This document shows, piece after piece, positions 8,794 to 17,330 of a DNA stretch of 64,000 nt. Below the pieces are notes generated by a model that was not told the origin of the DNA, ran no database searches, and saw only the letters and a program-made list of their open reading frames with translations. Source of the stretch: GCA-002727615 sp964442655 (GTDB taxonomy: Bacteria; Pseudomonadota; Alphaproteobacteria; TMED109); contig CAYTZM010000003.1 of NCBI GenBank assembly GCA_964442655.1, forward strand, positions 1 through 64,000, written 5' to 3'. How positions within the stretch are numbered: position 1 is the stretch's first letter; each line of letters opens with the position of its first letter. Position numbers and translations under genes: made by a program.

Positions 8794-8843
8794 TAATGTA
8801 CTCCAATTATAGCTTCGGTAACAGGAGCTGATGAGAATTTCAT
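8793..8843 (-). CDS. Short leader ORF between pqqA and pqqB resembling a truncated PqqA
   Basis: ATG at 8843 opens a 16-codon frame reading MKFSSAPVTEAIIGVH, ending in TAA whose last base is the A of the pqqB ATG. The segment PVTEAIIGV aligns with PVVREVAVGL of PqqA, but the Glu-x3-Tyr substrate motif is absent. It may be a decayed pqqA duplicate, a leader peptide coupling translation to pqqB, or chance. No strong Shine-Dalgarno precedes it, and a hairpin sits directly upstream. Confidence 0.35.
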   Translation of the reverse strand: MKFSSAPVTEAIIGVH

Positions 8844-8847
8844 TTTA

Positions 8848-8865
8848 CTAATCTTTTAAGATTAG
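8848..8865 (-). terminator. Hairpin at the pqqA stop codon (possible attenuator)
   Basis: CTAATCTTTTAAGATTAG folds into a 7-bp stem with a 4-base loop that overlaps the pqqA stop codon. It lacks a long U-run, so it is more plausibly a partial terminator or mRNA 3'-end stabiliser than a full terminator. Such an element would let pqqA transcript exceed pqqBCDE transcript, which suits a gene whose product is consumed as substrate. Confidence 0.4.
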
Positions 8866-8936
8866 ATTTCTGCGCAAGCATAACAGTTGATTTCAAGACC
8901 TACTGCTACTTCGCGAACTACAGGAGATTTCCACAT
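8862..8936 (-). CDS. pqqA: PQQ precursor peptide PqqA
   Basis: A 24-residue ribosomal precursor, MWKSPVVREVAVGLEINC followed by YACAEI, containing the diagnostic E15-x3-Y19 (EINCY) whose Glu and Tyr become PQQ. It begins at ATG 8936, preceded by a strong GGGAGGA Shine-Dalgarno about eight bases upstream, consistent with high expression. It is the first gene of the operon. Its codon use is slightly less AT-rich than that of its neighbours (GTTCGCGAAGTAGC). Confidence 0.95.
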   Translation of the reverse strand: MWKSPVVREVAVGLEINCYACAEI

Positions 8937-8971
8937 AAGAACATCCTCCCTTTCTTATTTTAGTTAACATA

Positions 8972-8992
8972 AGCAACATATAAAATGTTACT
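8972..8992. promoter_or_regulatory. 21-bp inverted repeat upstream of pqqA
   Basis: Arms AGCAACAT (8972-8979) and ATGTTACT (8985-8992) are inverted repeats with one mismatch around a 5-base centre. They lie 36-56 bases upstream of the pqqA start and are either a protein-binding site or a leader hairpin. Confidence 0.35.
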
Positions 8993-9011
8993 GACTAAGG
9001 GATAGAATAAA

Positions 9012-9031
9012 GCAGAAAATAACTATTCTGC
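9012..9031. promoter_or_regulatory. Inverted repeat in the pqqA-rhodanese intergenic region
   Basis: GCAGAA (9012-9017) and TTCTGC (9026-9031) form a perfect 6-bp inverted repeat with an 8-base spacer, near the middle of the 163-base divergent region. It is a possible operator; support is positional only. Confidence 0.3.
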
Positions 9032-9056
9032 AAATCTATACTTTACATTGCTTACT

Positions 9057-9074
9057 CCTATAATACATTATAGG
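9057..9074. promoter_or_regulatory. 18-bp palindrome containing a TATAAT -10 box, upstream of the rhodanese gene
   Basis: CCTATAATACATTATAGG has perfect 8-bp arms around a 2-base centre and contains TATAAT at 9059-9064, 35 bases before the ATG of the rhodanese gene. A protein bound here would occlude the promoter. No convincing -35 element is visible. Confidence 0.4.
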
Positions 9075-9099
9075 TTAATTTTATTTAATAATTATAGCT

Positions 9100-10068
9100 A
9101 TGAGGATTTTAAAATTGGTTAGCAGATATTTCATTGTTTTAATGGTTTTTATGTTTAATTCTATTGCTTATTCAGCTCCTTTGGTTAATTCGGAATGGCT
9201 TGAAGATAAAGTATGTCAAAAAGGTTATGTTATTCTAGAGGTTTATAGATCTAAAAAAGAATTTGAATTATCTCATATTCCTTGTTCTGTTTATACAAAT
9301 TTTTATGAAAGTGGATGGAGAGAAACAAGAAATGATATGCCATTAATGTTACCTGATATAAATAAATTAGTTAAGGTTATAGAAAGACATGGAATCTCAA
9401 ATTCTGATCATATAATTTTATCAGCTCCTGGTACAGGAACTTATGATGCCGCAGAAACTGCTGCTTTATATTTTACATTTAAATATTTGGGACATAATAA
9501 AATTTCTATTCTTGATGGAGGTTTTAAGAGTTGGATAAAAGAATGGGATAGAGATCTTGATATAGGTATTAAAATTCCTTCAGAAGGAAAATTTATGGCA
9601 AACGTTAATAGCAATATTATAGCTAATAAAGAAGATATAAAAAATATTATAAATAATGCGGGATATATAGTAGATGCTAGACCTTCTGATATGTTTTTAG
9701 GCATAAATATGTCTTTTCCAGCTATAAGAAATGGGACTATTCCTAATGCTGCTAATATTCCTAATAAATGGTTACTTAAAAATGAAACTTTGTATTTTCA
9801 AGATAAAGATAGATTGCAAGATATTTACAATTATGCAGGTGCAACGAAAAAAGAAGGAATGGTTTCTTTTTGTAATGCAGGTTTAGAGAGTGCCTTATCT
9901 TGGTTTGTAATGTCCGAATTATTAAATTATCCTAATAATAGATTGTATGAATCTTCAATTGCTGAATGGTCTAAAGACAATTCTTTGCCCATGATTTCAA
10001 AATTTGAAGATATTACTGAGATAAAAGTATATATGGATAATAGTTTTTCAATGAAACCTTCTAATTAA
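9100..10068 (+). CDS. Periplasmic two-domain rhodanese (sulfurtransferase)
   Basis: Secreted protein with a clear N-terminal signal peptide (about 1-25, ending SIAYSA) and two rhodanese domains, roughly 26-145 and 165-305. The N-terminal domain has no cysteine at the active-site loop (SAPGTGTYDAAETAAL). The C-terminal domain has it at C258 in SFCNAGLESALSW. This is the layout of thiosulfate/mercaptopyruvate sulfurtransferases. It is transcribed divergently from pqqA and followed 7 bases later by an acyl-CoA synthetase gene. Rhodanese-like proteins are found beside some PQQ gene clusters, but any role in PQQ or quinoprotein maturation here is inference. Confidence 0.85.
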   Translation: MRILKLVSRYFIVLMVFMFNSIAYSAPLVNSEWLEDKVCQKGYVILEVYRSKKEFELSHIPCSVYTNFYESGWRETRNDMPLMLPDINKLVKVIERHGISNSDHIILSAPGTGTYDAAETAALYFTFKYLGHNKISILDGGFKSWIKEWDRDLDIGIKIPSEGKFMANVNSNIIANKEDIKNIINNAGYIVDARPSDMFLGINMSFPAIRNGTIPNAANIPNKWLLKNETLYFQDKDRLQDIYNYAGATKKEGMVSFCNAGLESALSWFVMSELLNYPNNRLYESSIAEWSKDNSLPMISKFEDITEIKVYMDNSFSMKPSN

Positions 10069-10075
10069 TGAAATT

Positions 10076-11644
10076 ATGATTAAAGTAAATACTTTAGTAC
10101 AACAATCGTCAGGATTATCAGTGGCTGAATTGTTTGAAACTCAAGTGCTTAAAAATCCAAAATCTTTAGCAGTAATAGATAGTAATGGGAAAAAATATTC
10201 GTATAAGGACTTTTTAAATAGAGTACTTAGTCTTTCTTCTATTTTGAAATTAAAAGGATTAAAACCTGGTGATAGGGTGGCTATAATATCAGAAAATAGA
10301 ATGGAATATTTAGAATTACAAATAGCAGCGGCAAAAGTAGGAATTATTGTAGCCGCTATTAATTGGAGATTGTCTGACAAAGAAATGAAGTATTGCATTA
10401 ATTTAGTGAAACCTAAATTTTTATTTTTTTCCGAAAGGTATAAAAATAAAATTAGTATTTTATCTTCACAAAAAAAATATGAAACTGTGATTTATAATAA
10501 GAATTACGAACATAATATTAAAATAACTAAACCTTATAGAGGAAAATCTCTAGCAAGCGGAGAAGATGTATTAATTATTTTGTATACTTCAGGAACAACA
10601 GGAGATCCTAAAGGAGCAATGATTTCTCATCGTGCTTTTATTGCACGGGCTTTATATTTTGTACATGAATATAACATTAATAATGAAGATATATTTCCAG
10701 CATGGGCGCCTATGTTTCATATGGCATCTACTGATTTAGCCATTGGATCTTTATTAATAGGAGGGAGTGTAGCTTTTATAGATGGTTTTAAACCAAAAAA
10801 GATAAAAAATATAATAAAGAGTTATAAAATTTCATGGTTGGTATTAATGCCAGGAATGATAGAAGGATTATTAAAAGAACTTAAATCTGATAAAATTGAG
10901 GTAAATAGTATAAAAGTAATGGGCGCTATGGCAGATTTAGTTCCTAAAAAACAGATAACTGAGATAACCAAAATTTTAAGAACACCTTATTTAAATTCCT
11001 TTGGTTCAACTGAAACTGGAATGCCTCCTGCATCAGCAGGTTTAATACCTATTGGTTCTAAATTGTTTAATTTATCTAAAAGCCAAAGTAGTTTTTGTGA
11101 AGTAAAATTACAAGATGAAAAAGGGGAAATAACAGAAGCAGGAAAGGTTGGAGAATGTTTAGTAAAAGGTCCTACTTTATTTAGTGGATATTGGAATGTT
11201 AATAAAAGTAATTTAAATAATTTTAGAAATGGATGGTTTCATATGGGAGATCTTATGAAAAAGAATAATCAAGGTATGTTTGATTTTGTAGATAGAGCAA
11301 AATACTTAATAAAATCAGGTGGAGAAAATATTTATCCAGCCGAAATAGAACGTATATTGCTAACACATAAATTGGTATCTGAGGCAGTTGTAATAAAAGT
11401 AAAAAGTTTAAAATGGGGAGAGTCTCCTATTGCATTAGTTAGTGTTTATAAAGATGATTTACAAAATAAAATTAAAGAGGATTTATTTAAGATGTGTAAG
11501 GCAGATCTAGCTACTTATAAATTACCAAAAAAAATATTATTTTATGAAGAAAAAAATATTCCTAGAAGCACCACTGGAAAAGTACAGCGTCATTTGGTAG
11601 AAGATATAATATTAAATCATTTTAAAATAAAATATATTTCTTAA
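10076..11644 (+). CDS. AMP-dependent acyl-CoA synthetase/ligase
   Basis: ANL-superfamily adenylating enzyme of 522 residues. The P-loop motif YTSGTTGDPKGA is followed by the A5-type NSFGSTETGMP, the hinge FVDRAKYLIKSGGENIYPAEIE and the catalytic-lysine segment PRSTTGKVQRH near the C-terminus. It activates a carboxylic acid, most likely a fatty or related acid, to its CoA thioester. The exact substrate cannot be read from sequence. It sits 7 bases after the rhodanese gene and 12 bases before rlmE, so it is probably co-transcribed. Confidence 0.88.
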   Translation: MIKVNTLVQQSSGLSVAELFETQVLKNPKSLAVIDSNGKKYSYKDFLNRVLSLSSILKLKGLKPGDRVAIISENRMEYLELQIAAAKVGIIVAAINWRLSDKEMKYCINLVKPKFLFFSERYKNKISILSSQKKYETVIYNKNYEHNIKITKPYRGKSLASGEDVLIILYTSGTTGDPKGAMISHRAFIARALYFVHEYNINNEDIFPAWAPMFHMASTDLAIGSLLIGGSVAFIDGFKPKKIKNIIKSYKISWLVLMPGMIEGLLKELKSDKIEVNSIKVMGAMADLVPKKQITEITKILRTPYLNSFGSTETGMPPASAGLIPIGSKLFNLSKSQSSFCEVKLQDEKGEITEAGKVGECLVKGPTLFSGYWNVNKSNLNNFRNGWFHMGDLMKKNNQGMFDFVDRAKYLIKSGGENIYPAEIERILLTHKLVSEAVVIKVKSLKWGESPIALVSVYKDDLQNKIKEDLFKMCKADLATYKLPKKILFYEEKNIPRSTTGKVQRHLVEDIILNHFKIKYIS

Positions 11645-11656
11645 AAGTTTATAAAT

Positions 11657-12343
11657 ATGTCTCTTAGCAAGAAAATTAATTCAAGAATAAAACAGAAGGT
11701 GAAAAAAGGATCTAAAAGTGTTTCTTCAAGACGTTGGTTAGAGAGGCAATTAAATGATCCATATGTGAAAGCTGCAAAGAGTGAAGGTTATCGCTCTCGT
11801 GCAGCATATAAATTAATTGAAATAGATTCAAAATATAAAATTTTTAAAAATAAAGTAAGTGTTTTAGATTTGGGAGGTGCACCAGGGGGTTGGAGCCAAG
11901 TAGCATCTAATAAAATTATTTCATCTAAAAAGAAAATAATAGTAACAATAGATATTCATCCCATAGAGCCTTTGGAAGAAGTATTCTGTATTCAAGGAAA
12001 TATTTTAGATGATAAGACTTTAGAAATAATTAAAAATAAATTTCCTTATAAAACGGATGTCGTCATTTCAGATATGTCCCCTTCAAGTTCTGGTCATAAA
12101 AATACAGACCAGACAAGGTCATTATTGCTAGCGGAAATTGCACTTGATGTAGCTATTAATTTATTAAATATTAATGGAAATTTCTGTTGTAAGTTGATTA
12201 GAGGTAGGGGGGAAGAAGAATTAGTTACTACAATGAGACAATATTTTAAAGAAATTAAGCGATATAAACCCAAATCGAGTAGGAAAGAATCAGCAGAAAT
12301 ATTTATTATTGGTTTAAATTTTATGCATCAGGGCTTGGCGTAA
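11657..12343 (+). CDS. rlmE: 23S rRNA 2'-O-ribose U2552 methyltransferase RlmE
   Basis: FtsJ/RrmJ-family SAM-dependent methyltransferase modifying U2552 in the ribosomal A-loop. It has the family N-terminus SSRRWLERQLNDPYVKAA, then YRSRAAYKLIEID with the catalytic Lys. The SAM motif I is VLDLGGAPGGWSQVA, with DMSP (motif IV, catalytic Asp) and KLIRGRGEE with the second Lys. The length of 228 residues is normal. A basic N-terminal stretch may help rRNA binding. It lies upstream of guaB, a common alphaproteobacterial order. Confidence 0.93.
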   Translation: MSLSKKINSRIKQKVKKGSKSVSSRRWLERQLNDPYVKAAKSEGYRSRAAYKLIEIDSKYKIFKNKVSVLDLGGAPGGWSQVASNKIISSKKKIIVTIDIHPIEPLEEVFCIQGNILDDKTLEIIKNKFPYKTDVVISDMSPSSSGHKNTDQTRSLLLAEIALDVAINLLNINGNFCCKLIRGRGEEELVTTMRQYFKEIKRYKPKSSRKESAEIFIIGLNFMHQGLA

Positions 12344-12406
12344 TTAAATATTTATGTATATTCTTTAATTAATATTCTTTTTCTAAATAAATTAGAGAGA
12401 TAATTA

Positions 12407-13870
12407 TTGAAATTAGTAGAAACTTTTACTTTTGATGATGTACTTATAAGACCAGCTGCTTCTACAGTTTTGCCTAACGAAGCAAATACAAAAACTAATT
12501 TTTCAAAAAGAATAAAATTAAATATACCTCTTGTTTCTTCAGCAATGGACACAGTAACTGAATCAAAATTAGCTATTGCGATAGCTCAATCAGGAGGCAT
12601 TGGAGTTATTCATAAGAATAATAGAATAGAAGATCAGGTAAAAGAAGTTGAAGTAGTAAAGCGTTTTGAATCCGGTATGGTAGTAAACCCTATAACTGTT
12701 AATCCTAATGATAAACTAAAAGATATATTAGCTTTAAAAGAATTACATGGTGTATCTGGCTTTCCTGTTACAGATGATGAGGGAGTTCTACAAGGAATAA
12801 TTACAAATAGAGATGTTCGTTTTGCAGATCGATCAAATGAATTAGTAAAAAATTTAATGACTAAGAAAAACTTAGTTACAGTTCCAGATACAGTGAATAG
12901 AAATGATGCGATTTTGGCTCTTACTAGGACGAGAGTTGAAAAATTAATAGTTGTTGATAAAAAAAATAGATGTGTTGGTCTTATAACCGTATCAGATATA
13001 GAAAAAAGTGCTCGTAACCCTGAAGCCACAAAAGATAAGGAAGGACGCTTAAGAGTTGCTGCTGCTGTAGGTGTAGGTAAAGATGGTATTAATAGGGCTA
13101 GAGCTTTAATAGAAGCAGGAGTAGATGCTATAGTAGTTGACACCGCGCATGGTCATTCTAAAGGAGTATTAGATACTATAAGAGAAATAAAGAAGACATT
13201 TAAAAGTGTAGATATAATAGGTGGGAATGTTGCTACAAAAGAAGGAGCATTAGCTTTAATAAAAGCGGGAGTAGATGCTGTAAAAATAGGCATAGGTCCT
13301 GGTTCAATATGCACAACGAGAATAGTAGCTGGAGTTGGTGTCCCACAATTTTCAGCTATTTGTGAGGCAAGAAGTGTATGTAAAAATAAAAAGATTCCTG
13401 TTATTGCAGATGGTGGAATAAGGTTTTCTGGTGATTTAGCTAAAGCTATAGGTGCAGGAGCTGATACTGTTATGATTGGTTCATTATTAGCTGGAACTGA
13501 GGAAGCGCCAGGTGAAACATTTTTATATCAGGGTAGAACATTTAAATCATACAGGGGTATGGGGTCATTAGGAGCAATGGCAAGAGGTTCAGCAGATAGA
13601 TATTTTCAACAAGAGATAATAGATCAAATGAAATTGGTTCCTGAAGGTGTAGAAGGTAGAGTTCCATTTAAAGGACTTGCATCATCTGTTATTTTACAGC
13701 TGATTGGGGGATTAAAAGCTGCAATGGGGTACACTGGAAATAAAAACATTAAAGAGATGCAAACAAAATGTGTGTTTCAAAGAATTACTACGGCAGGAGT
13801 TAAAGAAAGTCATATTCATGATATAGCTATAACTAAAGAAGCACCTAATTATAAAACAGGCGATACTTGA
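12407..13870 (+). CDS. guaB: Inosine-5'-monophosphate dehydrogenase
   Basis: Catalyses IMP to XMP with NAD, the first committed step of GMP synthesis. The 487 residues carry the N-terminal barrel half (FDDVLIRPAAS), two CBS domains (about residues 95-205) and the active-site loop GPGSICTTRIVAG with the catalytic Cys. The flap segment is YRGMGSLGAM. The start is TTG at 12407 with an AGAGAGA purine run upstream; this places METFTFDD-type residues at the correct N-terminus. The stop overlaps the next gene as TTGA. Confidence 0.97.
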   Translation: MKLVETFTFDDVLIRPAASTVLPNEANTKTNFSKRIKLNIPLVSSAMDTVTESKLAIAIAQSGGIGVIHKNNRIEDQVKEVEVVKRFESGMVVNPITVNPNDKLKDILALKELHGVSGFPVTDDEGVLQGIITNRDVRFADRSNELVKNLMTKKNLVTVPDTVNRNDAILALTRTRVEKLIVVDKKNRCVGLITVSDIEKSARNPEATKDKEGRLRVAAAVGVGKDGINRARALIEAGVDAIVVDTAHGHSKGVLDTIREIKKTFKSVDIIGGNVATKEGALALIKAGVDAVKIGIGPGSICTTRIVAGVGVPQFSAICEARSVCKNKKIPVIADGGIRFSGDLAKAIGAGADTVMIGSLLAGTEEAPGETFLYQGRTFKSYRGMGSLGAMARGSADRYFQQEIIDQMKLVPEGVEGRVPFKGLASSVILQLIGGLKAAMGYTGNKNIKEMQTKCVFQRITTAGVKESHIHDIAITKEAPNYKTGDT

Positions 13871-15153
13871 CCCCGGGCGCAAAATTATTATCTATTTCAA
13901 ATATATTAAAAGAAGTTTTGGATAGTATTGTTTGTTCTAATACGCCTCCAGATAAAATATTAATTACTTGGTTTAGAAAAAATAGATATGCAGGATCCAA
14001 AGATAGAAAAGAAATATCAGATTCCGTTTATGGGATGTTGCGAAGGTATTTTATATTAAATAAAATTATTATTAATAAATTAAGTTCTTATAATTATGAC
14101 AAATGTGTTCAATTAGTAATTATTTATTATATATTATTTAAAGATAATCAGAAAAAAATTATAGAGTATTTTGATGATGGTCCTTATTCTTTAAAGAAAC
14201 CTGACAAAATTGAAAGTTATATAGAAGATGTTAAAAATATAGATATCTCTCAGGATCTTTTTAATTTTTCGATGCCTAATTGGTTGTATGATGAGTTTTT
14301 ATGTTCATATAGAGATAAAACGAAAGATATATCTGATAGTTTACTTTATCCTTCTAATATAGATTTAAGAGTAAGTAGATATTCAAATAGAGATGAGGTT
14401 CTTAAAAAGTTGCTTAGATATGATCCAGCGGCAATAAAAACTCCTTATTCTTCATTGGGAATAAGGTTATCTAAGAGAATTTTATTAAATAATATTATTG
14501 AATTAAAGAATGAATTTATAGAAATTCAAGACGAAGGAAGTCAGCTAGTAACATTATTAAGTGGAATAAAAGATAATGAATTAGTAATTGACTTGTGTGC
14601 TGGAGTAGGAGGAAAATCCTTGTTTTTAGCTGAATTAGCTAAAAATGTTAAAATTATTGCAACAGATATTGATCCAGAGAGGTTAAATAAAATTAAAAAT
14701 AGACCGTCATGGAAAAAAAATATTCATAAAATTGATCTAGATTATGAATATAACAACATTGATATAAAAGCCGATAGAGTAATATGTGATGTCCCATGTT
14801 CTGGAAGTGGGGCTTGGAGGAGAAGACCAGAAGAAAAAATTAGATTAACAAAAAATAAGTTTAAAGAGTTATTAGTAATACAAAGTAACATTATAAAAAA
14901 AGGAGCAAGTTTACTAAAAGTAGGAGGAGAACTCGTTTATATTACTTGTTCATTAATAAAAAAAGAAAATTATGATCAAATAGAGTTGTTTCTTAAAAAT
15001 AATTCTTTATTTGAAATTGTAGATTTGAATTATTCATGGAATAATATGATTAAATCAAAAGTTTGGATGAATGATAATAGTTATATTCAATTATTACCTA
15101 ATATTCATAAGTGTGATGGTTTTTTTATTGCAAGATTACGTAAAAATAAATAA
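13867..15153 (+). CDS. RsmB/NOP-family 16S rRNA (cytosine-C5)-methyltransferase
   Basis: SAM-dependent RNA m5C methyltransferase, probably acting on 16S rRNA C967 like RsmB. The 428 residues contain an N-terminal NusB-like helical region (1-110) and the catalytic domain: SAM motif I DLCAGVGGKSLFLAEL, motif IV DVPCSGSGAWRRRPE (release Cys) and motif VI YITCSLIKKEN (nucleophile Cys). Translation starts at a TTG overlapping the guaB stop (TTGA). The first bases, GACCCCGGGCGC, are strikingly GC-rich for this genome. It lies in the alphaproteobacterial guaB-rsmB-guaA arrangement. Confidence 0.9.
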   Translation: MTPGAKLLSISNILKEVLDSIVCSNTPPDKILITWFRKNRYAGSKDRKEISDSVYGMLRRYFILNKIIINKLSSYNYDKCVQLVIIYYILFKDNQKKIIEYFDDGPYSLKKPDKIESYIEDVKNIDISQDLFNFSMPNWLYDEFLCSYRDKTKDISDSLLYPSNIDLRVSRYSNRDEVLKKLLRYDPAAIKTPYSSLGIRLSKRILLNNIIELKNEFIEIQDEGSQLVTLLSGIKDNELVIDLCAGVGGKSLFLAELAKNVKIIATDIDPERLNKIKNRPSWKKNIHKIDLDYEYNNIDIKADRVICDVPCSGSGAWRRRPEEKIRLTKNKFKELLVIQSNIIKKGASLLKVGGELVYITCSLIKKENYDQIELFLKNNSLFEIVDLNYSWNNMIKSKVWMNDNSYIQLLPNIHKCDGFFIARLRKNK

Positions 15154-15164
15154 ATGGTGTTGAT

Positions 15165-15656
15165 TTGAAAAATTGCTTTAAAATTATATATATTTTTCTA
15201 TTTTTATTAATATATCCTTCCTTTTTGCTTGCAAATTTAGATGGTCCTAATCCGACGGAGGATATTAAGGAAAATGAAGTTTTGGCAAAAGATAATTCTA
15301 TTGAATTTATTATAGAATTAATAAATAAAGGAGATTATGAAAATTCAAAAAAGATATTAATGGAAAAAATTAAAGATAATAAGAATGATGAACATGCTCT
15401 TAATCTTTTAGGGTATGTGGAAAGACAACTTCAAAATTATTTATCTGCCATTAATTATTATAAAGCTGCTTTATTTATTAATAATGAGTATATTGCAGCA
15501 CATCATTATATTATTATTGCCTACTTAGAAATTGATAAATTAGATAAAGCTAGGGAGCATAGAGATTATTTAGATTTATTATGTTTATTTGGATGCATAG
15601 AATTTACAGAAGCAAATAATGCTATAAAAATGTATGAGGCAAATAATGTTAAATAA
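15165..15656 (+). CDS. Periplasmic TPR-repeat protein
   Basis: 163-residue secreted protein. A signal peptide (about 1-23, ending FLLA) precedes two to three tetratricopeptide-like repeats (about 50-150; ALNLLGYVERQLQNYLSAI, AHHYIIIAYLEIDKLDKA). A pair of cysteines, DLLCLFGCIEF, lies near the C-terminus. Proteins of this kind serve as binding scaffolds; no specific partner is apparent. Translation starts at a TTG 11 bases after the upstream gene. Its 3' end overlaps the start of guaA. Confidence 0.7.
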   Translation: MKNCFKIIYIFLFLLIYPSFLLANLDGPNPTEDIKENEVLAKDNSIEFIIELINKGDYENSKKILMEKIKDNKNDEHALNLLGYVERQLQNYLSAINYYKAALFINNEYIAAHHYIIIAYLEIDKLDKAREHRDYLDLLCLFGCIEFTEANNAIKMYEANNVK

Positions 15657-17229
15657 CGAAAGTGAAATTTTTGACAAATTTAGTTCTGAGGGAATATTAG
15701 TAGTTGATTTTGGTAGTCAATATACTCAATTGATTGCTAGAAGGATAAGAGAAGAAAAAGTATTTTGTCAGATTATTCCATATAACAAGGCTGAAAAATA
15801 TATGCAGAGCCATAATCCAAAGGCTATAATTTTGTCGGGAGGGCCTGCTTCTGTTTTAGAACAAGAAACACCTAAGATTTCAGAAAATATTATAAAGTCT
15901 AATAAACCTATATTAGGTATTTGTTATGGGCAACAAACCCTAGTAAAACAGCTTGGAGGAAAAGTTATAGCTTCCGATAAAAGTGAATTTGGAAGAGCAA
16001 AAATAAAAATTATAGATGTTTGTAGTTTTACTAAGAATGTTTGGTTTACAGGAAAAGAATATGAAGTATGGATGAGTCATGGGGATACTGTGATCAAGAT
16101 TCCAGAAGGTTTTTCTGTTATAGCTCAAACAGAAGGCGCAAATTTTGCTCTTATTGCAAATGAAGAAAAACAAATGTATGGGGTGCAATTTCATCCTGAA
16201 GTTATTCATACGATAGAAGGTAAGCAATTAATAAGAAATTTTGTAAAAAATATTGCAGGTTGTAAAGACACTTGGAGTATGAAATTTTTTTCAAATTATA
16301 AGATTGAATTATTAAAAAAACAAATAGGTGATGGGAAAGTATTGTGTGGGTTATCAGGAGGAGTTGATTCGTCTGTAACTGCTGCTTTATTGGACAAGGC
16401 TATTGGTGATCAACTTGTTTGCGTGTTTGTTAATCATGGACTTTTAAGGCATGGAGAATCAGAGGAAATTAATACTATTTTTAGCAAAAGGCTAGGAAAT
16501 AGGTTTTTAAGTATAAATGCAGTAGATTTATTTTTAGGGGCTCTTGATGGCGTAGAAGATCCGGAAATGAAAAGAAAGATAATAGGAAATAAATTTATTG
16601 AGGTTTTTGAAACAGAGGCAAAAAATATTGGTAATGTAGAATATTTAGCGCAAGGAACTTTATATCCAGATGTAATTGAGTCTATTTCATTTTCAGGAGG
16701 ACCGTCAGTAACTATTAAGTCTCATCATAATGTAGGAGGATTGCCTGCAAAAATGAATTTAAAACTTGTAGAACCTTTAAGAGAATTATTTAAGGATGAA
16801 GTTAGGGTATTGGGTAAAGACTTAGACCTTCCAGATTATTTAATTGATAGACATCCTTTTCCCGGTCCAGGGTTAGCAATAAGAATACCTGGAGATATAA
16901 CAAAAGAGAAAATTAAAGTATTACAGAAAGCGGATCATATTTTTATAGATGAAATTAGGAATGCAGGTTTATATGATAAAATTTGGCAGGCATTTTGTAT
17001 TTTATTACCTGTAAAAAGTGTAGGTGTAATGGGAGATTCTCGGTCTTATGATAATACATTAGTTCTTAGAGCTGTGACGTCAGTGGATGGAATGACAGCA
17101 GATGCTTACCCTTTTGAAAATAGTTTTATTTCAAGAGTTGCTACACGAATAGTTAATGAAGTAAAAGGTATTAATAGGGTTACATATGATGTGACTTCTA
17201 AGCCACCAGGCACAATTGAGTGGGAGTAN
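15646..17229 (+). CDS. guaA: GMP synthase (glutamine-hydrolysing)
   Basis: Converts XMP to GMP. The N-terminal class I amidotransferase has LGICYGQQTLVKQLGG (nucleophile Cys) and GVQFHPEV (His). The ATP-pyrophosphatase domain has the PP-loop LSGGVDSSVTAAL, then a C-terminal dimerisation domain ending PPGTIEWE. I choose the ATG at 15646, which overlaps the TPR gene by 11 bases; ATG 15634 is possible. The last codon reads TAN because a 100-N gap begins at 17229. Sequence resuming after the gap repeats the last 14 bases and supplies TAA, so the gene is complete and ends normally. Confidence 0.96.
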
Positions 17230-17328
17230 NNNNNNNNNNNNNNNNNNNNNNNNNNNNNNNNNNNNNNNNNNNNNNNNNNNNNNNNNNNNNNNNNNNNNNN
17301 NNNNNNNNNNNNNNNNNNNNNNNNNNNN
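17229..17328. other. 100-N scaffold gap, probably artificial
   Basis: Exactly 100 undetermined bases. The 14 bases before it (17215-17228, ATTGAGTGGGAGTA) are repeated exactly after it (17329-17342). This is the signature of two contigs that overlap by a few bases but were joined with a fixed-length gap. The true sequence probably has no missing DNA here. Confidence 0.9.
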
Positions 17329-17330
17329 AT

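Noticed and set aside
8937..9099. tRNA, small RNA or riboswitch in the pqqA-rhodanese gap
   Set aside because: No cloverleaf or known riboswitch pattern could be drawn; only promoter-like elements and dyads were seen.
12634..13143. Large antisense frame inside guaB
   Set aside because: The codon bias of guaB leaves the opposite frame open; the translation resembles no protein and guaB is certain.
15940..16227. Antisense frame inside guaA rich in Phe and Cys
   Set aside because: Covers the conserved amidotransferase domain of guaA; no independent evidence.
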